Shown here in pieces: positions 58,658 through 64,000 of a stretch of DNA of 64,000 nt. This stretch comes from Arthrobacter sp. C2. GTDB taxonomy: Bacteria > Actinomycetota > Actinomycetes > Actinomycetales > Micrococcaceae. The stretch is from assembly GCA_024207135.1 (NCBI GenBank), contig CP042428.1:1240001-1304000 (forward strand), in the 5' to 3' direction. Positions within the stretch are counted from its first letter, which is position 1. Each line of letters begins with the position of its first letter. A model generated the notes under the pieces. That model made no database searches and had not been told where the DNA came from. It worked only from the letters and a program-made list of their open reading frames with translations. The position numbers and the translations under genes are program-made.

Positions 58658-59395
58658 ATGACGACTTCAGGCTTAGGCCGATCCCACGAGATCCGAATTC
58701 AGCTTCAGCATCCGGAACGGTTCTGGTTCGCCCGCGTGTCGGAGATGCCCTGGTTCGTGGACCCTGACGAGGCAGACGGAGGTCAACGCCATGCGGATCG
58801 TGACACCATCCGCTGGGGTGCCGTGGGGGAAATAATCCAAGAGCTAGGTGGAAAGCTGGCCCGTCAAGAGTTCCATAGGCAAGATGACGAGGACGAAGGC
58901 CAATTTGAGCTGGTTGCCGATGACAGGTTGGAGCTGAGCGAGGTTGAACGCAAGATCGTCACGTCTTGGTTTAGCGACGCCGAAGCCTCTCAAGGAGATC
59001 CATGGCTGGATAACCTGGTCAATGGTCGGCATCGTCTGTCAGGCGTCTGGAAAACCGATCCCAATGCAACTCTGCCAATCCTTTCTGATCATCTGATGTA
59101 CGAAGACTCGATAGACGTGATGGGCGAGGAATTTGAGCAAGGGCTCTTTCTCTCCTCGAAAATCGGGCTACTGAAGATCTCTGAAGAAGCACCTGTCAGG
59201 GCACGCTCGATCCACTATTTCGAGCGGCTTGAGCACCATGCAAGGCAGGCTCCCACGACTCCCGAGGCTGAGCTTCAAATCGAACTGGAACTCCTAGAGA
59301 CCGGGTATTTGGACGTTGACCCTATCGAGCATGAACCAGAAGTGTCGGAAAGCCGCAAGGCGGGCTTTTTCCAACGCTTCTTCGGCCGGGGATAG
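58658..59395 (+). CDS. Orphan protein of lower GC content
   Basis: The 245-residue acidic protein has no membrane helix or signal peptide. Its start (HEIRIQLQHPERFWFARVSE) and end (SRKAGFFQRFFGRG) do not match a family I know. Codon use is less GC-biased than in its neighbours, suggesting recent acquisition. TAGACT (58644-58649) ends 8 nt before the ATG and no ribosome site is present, so a leaderless start is possible. It converges with the next gene, 7 bp between stops. Confidence 0.65.
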   Translation: MTTSGLGRSHEIRIQLQHPERFWFARVSEMPWFVDPDEADGGQRHADRDTIRWGAVGEIIQELGGKLARQEFHRQDDEDEGQFELVADDRLELSEVERKIVTSWFSDAEASQGDPWLDNLVNGRHRLSGVWKTDPNATLPILSDHLMYEDSIDVMGEEFEQGLFLSSKIGLLKISEEAPVRARSIHYFERLEHHARQAPTTPEAELQIELELLETGYLDVDPIEHEPEVSESRKAGFFQRFFGRG

Positions 59396-59402
59396 CAGCC
59401 GG

Positions 59403-59963
59403 CTAGTGCAGCACCCGGTGGCGCATGAAGACCATGCCGTTGGCGAAGCGGCGTTCCTCGAGCAGTTCCAGCGGTTGGCGGATCCCATCGGGGAACATCG
59501 GCTTCCCTCCCCCGACGAGCATCGGGGCCACATAGACCTGGCACTCGTCGATGAGCCCCGCGCGCCACGCCTCGGCCGCGATCGTCGCGCCGGAGACGTT
59601 CAGGTCCTTTGCCGCGCTTTCCTTCAAGGCCCGCACCGAACCGGCATCGAAGCTGCGCTCGATCCGCGTGCGCTTCGTGCTTGCCGCTTCAAGGGTGCGC
59701 GAGAAGACGACCTTGTCGGCGGCCTGCCAGAGCCTGGCGAATTCCGCGTCCCCGGGCGACCCGGCGGCATAGCCGGGGTCGGTTTCCCAGCCGGCCATCA
59801 TTTCGTACATGGTGCGCCCGTAAAGGTAGGTGCCCACGTCGCGCTCTTTGGCGTTGATGAAGTCCATGACCTCTTCGCCCGGGTAGGCCCAGCCGAAGTC
59901 CCCCGTTGTGTCGGCGACGTAGCCATCCAGCGAGGCGAGGTATGCGTAGATCAGCTTGGCCAT
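59403..59963 (-). CDS. Dihydrofolate reductase family protein (RibD C-terminal-like)
   Basis: The 186-residue protein matches the RibD_C/YwjB-type reductase fold: LIYAYLASLDGYVADTTGDF, YLYGRTMYEMMAGWET, the NADPH region VSGATIAAEAWRAGLIDECQ and VYVAPMLVGGGKPMFP. The real substrate is unknown; it is not expected to be dihydrofolate itself. GGAAGGG 8 nt upstream fixes the ATG at 59963; a longer in-frame extension has no such site. Confidence 0.88.
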   Translation of the reverse strand: MAKLIYAYLASLDGYVADTTGDFGWAYPGEEVMDFINAKERDVGTYLYGRTMYEMMAGWETDPGYAAGSPGDAEFARLWQAADKVVFSRTLEAASTKRTRIERSFDAGSVRALKESAAKDLNVSGATIAAEAWRAGLIDECQVYVAPMLVGGGKPMFPDGIRQPLELLEERRFANGMVFMRHRVLH

Positions 59964-60157
59964 GGTGCTACCCTTCCCGAGCGCCCCGGGTGTCCCCGAA
60001 CGGCGGACGGGGGTCCTGCGGCGCATCGGGTTCAGGCTACTCCCCGCCGGCCGTGAAGTCACCGGCGGACCGCGGCGGGGCAACCAGTCCCGCACGCGGA
60101 CAGCGCGATGCGCCGCGGGTGATGGTTGGATCGGGCCCGGCTGCTCCGTGCGGACTC

Positions 60158-60871
60158 CTATTCCTGTGCGAACGCACGGTGCGCGACCAGGGCGGCCTGG
60201 ACCCTGGATGAGACTCCCAGCTTGCCCATGAGCCGTGAGACATGCGTCTTCACGGTGGTCTCGCCGATGCCCAGGTTCCGCCCGATCCGGTGGTTGGTGA
60301 GGCCCGCACCGAGTTCCCGCAGGACCTGCAGTTCCCGCCCGGTCAGCACCAGGCGGGGGTCGATGCCCGGGAACTGCGGCGCGGGCGCGGGCGCCGCCTC
60401 GAGCGCCGCGTGCACGATCTTGGCGGTGACCTCCGGGGCCAGCACCTGGTCGCCGCCGAGCACCGCGTGCATGGCGGCGATGATGGAGGACGGGGACGCG
60501 CTCTTGAGCAGGAAACCCTGGGCGCCCGCGGCCAGCGCGCCAAAGAGGTACTCGTCGTGGTCGAACGTGGTGAGCACCAGGACCTTGGACAGCGACTCGG
60601 CCACGATCCGCCCGGTGGCCGCAACCCCGTCCATGACGGGCATGCGCAGGTCCATGAGCACCACGTCCGGGCGCAGGGCGCGGGCCATCGACACCGCCGT
60701 GGCACCGTTCCCGGCCTCGCCGACGACGGTGAAACCCGGTGCCGATTCCACGACCATGCGCATGCCGAGCCGGACCGCGGCGTGGTCGTCGGCCAGCAGC
60801 ACGGTGATCGTTGGCCGGGGCGGGGCCTCGCGGGGTTCGTGGCCGGGAACCGGCCCCTGGTGTGCGCTCAC
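60158..60871 (-). CDS. NarL/LuxR-type response regulator
   Basis: The 237-residue regulator has a receiver domain (D28/D29 in LLADDHAAV, phosphoacceptor D74 in LMDLRMPV, Lys in FLLKSASP) and a C-terminal LuxR helix-turn-helix (LTGRELQVLRELGAGLTNHR, GETTVKTHVSRLMGKLGV). The GTG at 60871 overlaps the kinase stop by 4 bp, so the pair is one operon. Targets probably include its own promoter, where a palindrome lies at 62227-62236. Confidence 0.9.
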   Translation of the reverse strand: MSAHQGPVPGHEPREAPPRPTITVLLADDHAAVRLGMRMVVESAPGFTVVGEAGNGATAVSMARALRPDVVLMDLRMPVMDGVAATGRIVAESLSKVLVLTTFDHDEYLFGALAAGAQGFLLKSASPSSIIAAMHAVLGGDQVLAPEVTAKIVHAALEAAPAPAPQFPGIDPRLVLTGRELQVLRELGAGLTNHRIGRNLGIGETTVKTHVSRLMGKLGVSSRVQAALVAHRAFAQE

Positions 60872-62184
60872 GTGGTTCCTTCGTTGAGGTGGGCAGGTGC
60901 GTGGCCGAGGGGCCTATCCGCTATCCCGGGCGCCGCGGCCGCTGCCGGCGGGCGGTGGCCCATCGGCAGCAGCATGAAGATTGCGAAGGTGTCGTTGGCC
61001 GTCGAGATCCGGAACGAGCCGCCCAGCTCGGCGCTTCGGGCCCGCATGCCCTGCAGCCCGGTGCCCGTGCCCGTGCCGTGGACGCCGGCGGCCCCGCCAT
61101 CGCCCGGGTGCCCGGCGGCCGCCGGGTTGGAGGCCGAGAACAGCACCGACCCGTCGCGGGGCACCAGCGAGAGCGCGAGTTCGCCGTCCGGGGCATGCTT
61201 GGCGAAGTTGACCAGGGACTCGTTGACGCTGCGGTAGATGGTTGCCTGCGTCACGGCATCCAGGGTGCTTCCCCTTCCGGGCAGCTCGTTGCGGTAGGCG
61301 ACGCGGAGCCCCGCGCCGCTGTAGGTCCGGACCAGGGCCGGGACATCGCCCAGCGACCCGGCCGGCGCGAGCGGGGTGCCGCGGTGCAGCAAGCGGATCA
61401 TGGTGTTCAGCTCCTCGATCCCGTTGACGCTCTGTGTACGGATGGCGTCCATGGCGCGGGCGGCCAGCTCCGGGTTCTGCGGGGAGTTCAGCGCCGCACC
61501 GCTTTGCAGCGCAATCGCGGCGAGCCGGGCGGAGAGCACGTCGTGGACCTCGCGGGCCATGGTGGTGCGCTCGGCCACCAGCATCCGTTCGTGTTCGGCC
61601 GCCTGCGCCGCCGAGCGCGCCTCCGCGGCCTCCGCCCTGGCCGCCGCGGTGCGGGCCTCGCTGGCCGCCAGCTCCCGGGCGTGGCGGATGTTTCCCGCCC
61701 ATTGCGCCGGCATCACCAGGACCATCGCCGCAACCAGGGCGAGGGTCACGCTGATCGCGGCGGAACCGGTCACGAAGTACATCACGATGGTCAGCAACGC
61801 CGTGAGGACCAGCGAGCCGTGCTCGGCGGCCCGCGAAACCCTGGCCCCGCCGAAGAGCACCAGCGTGAAGACGGACTCGAAGACCAGGAAGAACCCGCCG
61901 CTGCTGCCCACCAGCAACAGCCCGATCCCGGCCGCCGCCATGGTGGCCGAGGCGGCCAGGACCTGGCGTTGCCTCAGTGCGACGGCCAGGCAGCCGATGG
62001 CCAGGGGCAGCGGCCACCACCCGTTGTACCGGTGCAGCCCCCAGGCCCCCTCGTTGTTCATGGCCAGCGCGTGCAACAGCCAGGTGACTCCGGCATAGCC
62101 CAGCGCCAGGGCCAGGTCCTGGGGTCGCACCCGTGCGCGGCGGCCGGGCCCGGGCGTCGCGGTGGCGTTCTCATCGTCTAGCAC
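60868..62184 (-). CDS. Membrane sensor histidine kinase (NarL-partner type)
   Basis: The 438-residue kinase has five or six N-terminal helices (about residues 18-175), a coiled segment rich in Ala/Glu/Arg, the HisKA_3 domain with H214 in TTMAREVHDVLSARLAAIAL, and an ATPase domain (N-box YRSVNESLVNFAKHA, G-box GTGLQGMRARSAELGG). The start is taken as GTG at 62184, because TTGGTA and CACGAT, 17 bp apart, place the -10 exactly 6 nt before it. The signal sensed is unknown; family members often sense cell-envelope stress. Confidence 0.88.
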   Translation of the reverse strand: MLDDENATATPGPGRRARVRPQDLALALGYAGVTWLLHALAMNNEGAWGLHRYNGWWPLPLAIGCLAVALRQRQVLAASATMAAAGIGLLLVGSSGGFFLVFESVFTLVLFGGARVSRAAEHGSLVLTALLTIVMYFVTGSAAISVTLALVAAMVLVMPAQWAGNIRHARELAASEARTAAARAEAAEARSAAQAAEHERMLVAERTTMAREVHDVLSARLAAIALQSGAALNSPQNPELAARAMDAIRTQSVNGIEELNTMIRLLHRGTPLAPAGSLGDVPALVRTYSGAGLRVAYRNELPGRGSTLDAVTQATIYRSVNESLVNFAKHAPDGELALSLVPRDGSVLFSASNPAAAGHPGDGGAAGVHGTGTGTGLQGMRARSAELGGSFRISTANDTFAIFMLLPMGHRPPAAAAAPGIADRPLGHAPAHLNEGTT

Positions 62185-62190
62185 CCTTTC

Positions 62191-62219
62191 ATCGTGGTAC
62201 GTCGGGGCGCTTTTACCAA
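62191..62219 (-). promoter_or_regulatory. Leaderless promoter of the two-component operon
   Basis: On the minus strand TTGGTA (62219-62214) and CACGAT (62196-62191) are 17 bp apart. Six nt separate the -10 from the GTG at 62184. Confidence 0.6.
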
Positions 62220-62226
62220 GGGCGAC

Positions 62227-62236
62227 ACTACGTAGT
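62227..62236. promoter_or_regulatory. Palindrome ACTACGTAGT, candidate response-regulator site
   Basis: A perfect 10-bp palindrome lies 7 bp upstream of the -35 of the two-component operon, a typical place for an activator site. The flanks (GGT and GTC on the minus strand) extend it imperfectly. Confidence 0.45.
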
Positions 62237-62269
62237 ACCCCTGCCGGGTCCGTCGCTGGCGTTCCGGGC

Positions 62270-62293
62270 GTCTCGCGCGCGCCCGCGCGAGAC
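62270..62293. repeat. 10-bp inverted repeat of CG steps
   Basis: GTCTCGCGCG (62270-62279) pairs perfectly with CGCGCGAGAC (62284-62293) around a 4-nt loop. It sits in the 310-bp divergent gap, which otherwise holds the promoter and palindrome described and no gene. Confidence 0.5.
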
Positions 62294-62494
62294 CGAGACC
62301 CGGGGGCGACGCGCCGCAAACCCGGTGTGGCGGCAGGCATCGCGCGCGCGAGGCCCGGGGCAGCGGGGGCAGCGGATATGGCGGATGCGCGACGCGGCGC
62401 CCTGGCGTCGGCACCCGGTGTCCTACGAAGGGATGACCCCGGATGCTCCCATGGAGCGACGCCCATGCACCGGTGCCCGGGGGAAGCTGGAAGC

Positions 62495-63322
62495 ATGATG
62501 CTTGGAACCACCGGATTGTTCGCCTCCCTGGCCGTGCTGGCCCTGATCGATGCCACCAGCATCGGCACCCTGGTGATCCCGGTGTGGCTGGTGCTGCGGG
62601 CGAAGTCGCGCGGAAACCTGCGCCCGGCACTGGGCTACCTGGGCGTTGTGGGGAGCTTCTACCTGGCCGTCGGGCTGCTGCTGCTCGGCGGCGTGGACCT
62701 GGTCAGCAAGGAATTCACCGGCGCGCTGCTGGGCTCCTCGACCTTCCGGTGGGCGGTGCTGCTGCTTGGCGCCGGGATGCTCGCCTGGTCCTTCAGGAAG
62801 AACCCGGACAAGGCCACGGCGGCATCCGGGGCCGTGCCTGCGGGTGCGGGTGCGGGCCGCCCGGCCGCCGAAACCGGCCGCGCACCGGCTCCCGCGCGGG
62901 GCGCCGCACACCAGGCCGGGCCGGGCTCCGAGGGCCGCTGGGCACGTCGGCTGGACGCGGCATTGGCCAGCCCGTGGGGCATTGCGGGGCTGGGCGTCAC
63001 CGCCGGGCTCCTGGAACTGCCCACCATGCTTCCCTATCTGGGGGCCATCGGACTGCTGACCCAAAGTCCGTACCCCCTGCCGGCGCAATCCGGGCTGCTG
63101 GTGCTCTACTGCCTGGTGATGCTGCTTCCGGCAGCGGTGGTCATCGGCATCCGGGCGGTTGCCGGACCGAGGGTGCAGGGCCCGCTGGGGCGGCTCTCGG
63201 CGTGGCTGGCCAAGTCGTCCTCTCAGTGGCTGCCGTGGGTTGTGGGCATCCTCGGGTTCCTGATGATGCGGTCCTCGTTGGCGTTCCTGTTTCCCACCGC
63301 CGGGTGGAACCCCTTCAAGTGA
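62495..63322 (+). CDS. GAP-family (Sap, sulfolipid-addressing-like) membrane protein
   Basis: The 275-residue integral membrane protein has six helices in two halves separated by an Ala/Pro/Gly-rich cytoplasmic loop of about 65 residues. The pattern LASLAVLALIDATSIGTLVIP-like start and GLLELPTMLPYLGAIGLL fit the GAP family named from mycobacterial glycopeptidolipid/sulfolipid export helpers. A role in moving a lipid or other envelope compound is family knowledge, not shown here. ATG 62495 and ATG 62498 are adjacent; GGAAGC lies upstream. Confidence 0.8.
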   Translation: MMLGTTGLFASLAVLALIDATSIGTLVIPVWLVLRAKSRGNLRPALGYLGVVGSFYLAVGLLLLGGVDLVSKEFTGALLGSSTFRWAVLLLGAGMLAWSFRKNPDKATAASGAVPAGAGAGRPAAETGRAPAPARGAAHQAGPGSEGRWARRLDAALASPWGIAGLGVTAGLLELPTMLPYLGAIGLLTQSPYPLPAQSGLLVLYCLVMLLPAAVVIGIRAVAGPRVQGPLGRLSAWLAKSSSQWLPWVVGILGFLMMRSSLAFLFPTAGWNPFK

Positions 63323-63398
63323 CCGGATTCCCCTGGCATCCGGGCATGCCCCGGCCGTCGGCGGCGCCGGATCGGGCGGCCGGCTGAGCTGTCCGGTA

Positions 63399-63427
63399 TT
63401 CACCCCGGCCCCGAACACGGGCACACT
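63399..63427 (+). promoter_or_regulatory. Leaderless promoter of the phosphoribosyltransferase gene
   Basis: TTCACC (63399-63404) and CACACT (63422-63427) are 17 bp apart and the -10 ends exactly 6 nt before the ATG. The 15-mer CACACTGGAGGCATG is identical to that at the HNH gene start (7950-7964). Confidence 0.55.
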
Positions 63428-63433
63428 GGAGGC

Positions 63434-64000
63434 ATGGGCAGGCATGCAGCGGTGAAGTTCCACGACCGGGCGCAGGCCGGCGAGCTGCTCGGCGAGGTCC
63501 TGGCCGCCCAGGGCCTGGGTGCCGACACCGTGGTGCTCGGGTTGCTGCGCGGCGGGTTGCCGGTCGCCGCGCCGCTGGCCCACAGGCTGGGCGCCGAGCT
63601 CGGCGCGCTGGCCGTGCGCAAGCTCGGGGTCCCGGGCCATGAGGAGGTAGCCTTCGGCGCCATCGCCACCTACCGCCGGGTGGCCGGACGCTACCTGGTG
63701 CCCTCGGTCCACCACCACGCGCTGGCCTCGGCCGGGACCGCCGGGCTTCGGGCCGTGGAAGAGAGGGCTGCAGCCGAGCTGGAGGTGCTGGCCGCGCGTT
63801 TCGCCGACTTCGCGCCGCCGCTGGCCGGGCGCACCGTGGTGCTGTGCGACGACGGCCTGGCCACCGGTGCCACAATGCACGCGTCCCTGGACGTGGTCAC
63901 CCGGTGCGGGGCGGACCAGGTCGTCGTCGCGGTCCCGGTGGCACCGCGGGAGCGGGCGCACGCCATGGAAGGGGCATCGGCGATCGTCGTCCTCCACTCC
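63434..64000 (+). CDS. Phosphoribosyltransferase-family protein (3' end outside window)
   Basis: The frame from the ATG at 63434 is open to the window edge; 189 residues are visible. It has the type I PRTase fold: VVLGLLRGGLPVAAPLAHRL near residue 33 and the PRPP-binding loop VVLCDDGLATGATM near residue 135, with the expected acidic pair DD. This matches the stand-alone actinobacterial group whose substrate is undefined, some members being fused to a dienelactone-hydrolase domain. Such a domain could lie beyond the window. The start is leaderless-like. Confidence 0.85.
   Translation, partial: MGRHAAVKFHDRAQAGELLGEVLAAQGLGADTVVLGLLRGGLPVAAPLAHRLGAELGALAVRKLGVPGHEEVAFGAIATYRRVAGRYLVPSVHHHALASAGTAGLRAVEERAAAELEVLAARFADFAPPLAGRTVVLCDDGLATGATMHASLDVVTRCGADQVVVAVPVAPRERAHAMEGASAIVVLHS

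Overview
The window is 64 kb of high-GC DNA with dense, mostly short-spaced genes and frequent GTG starts. Gene content points to an actinobacterium of the Micrococcaceae (Arthrobacter or Paeniglutamicibacter type). Supporting features are a DUF222/HNH protein, a VC0807-family membrane protein, a GAP-family membrane protein, an NrtR-nadABC operon, a homoprotocatechuate dioxygenase of the Mn/Fe type known from Arthrobacter and Brevibacterium, and many start codons placed 6-8 nt after a -10 hexamer (leaderless genes). The genus call is inference from gene families; no rRNA or tRNA gene was found.

Layout. 0-7.7 kb: the end of an unrecognised gene, a noncoding stretch rich in stem-loops, a proline-rich small protein, a large RND efflux pump with a strong terminator, a PPOX-family protein and a two-gene ABC-2 exporter. 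7.9-12.2 kb: a DUF222/HNH protein and a secreted repeat protein. 12.2-16.5 kb: an MFS exporter divergent from a flavin monooxygenase/MarR pair, then an acetyltransferase and an SPW membrane protein. 16.5-22.3 kb: a triplicated noncoding repeat, DUF4287, VC0807-family protein, VanY-like peptidase with SH3 domain, ABC-F protein, zinc-ribbon protein and YbdK-type ligase. 22.5-29.1 kb: a sugar locus (GH4 glycosidase, DeoR regulator, PfkB kinase, ABC binding protein and two permeases). 29.1-36.7 kb: housekeeping and stress genes, including a convergent response regulator/histidine kinase pair, an HD hydrolase, acetyltransferases and an M20 peptidase. 36.7-43.7 kb: a decayed XRE regulator with an intact operator, a TOPRIM protein and the five-gene nrtR-nadA-nadB-nadC-nifS operon. 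43.7-47.7 kb: an ArsR/SRPBCC group, a monooxygenase, an alpha/beta hydrolase and a PPOX protein. 47.7-49 kb: a region with no gene I can support. 49-53.3 kb: four glycosyltransferases. 53.5-58.4 kb: a homoprotocatechuate (3,4-dihydroxyphenylacetate) catabolic operon. 58.6-64 kb: an orphan protein, a dihydrofolate-reductase-like protein, a two-component system, a GAP-family membrane protein and the start of a phosphoribosyltransferase.

How the genes work together. The nad operon makes NAD from aspartate, with a cysteine desulfurase that probably supplies sulfur for the NadA iron-sulfur cluster, under a Nudix-type regulator. The hpa operon opens the aromatic ring (HpaD), oxidises the aldehyde (HpaE) and then decarboxylates/isomerises the product. 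The last enzyme is fused to an RraA-type domain that could act as the pathway aldolase. The sugar locus imports a glycoside, probably phosphorylates it inside the cell and cleaves it with GH4. I found no CRISPR array, prophage, complete insertion sequence or recognised defence system. The least ordinary items are the HpaG-RraA fusion, the regulatory sites around the nad operon, the five-codon leader before the glycosyltransferases, the triplicated repeat near 16.8 kb and the decayed XRE gene.
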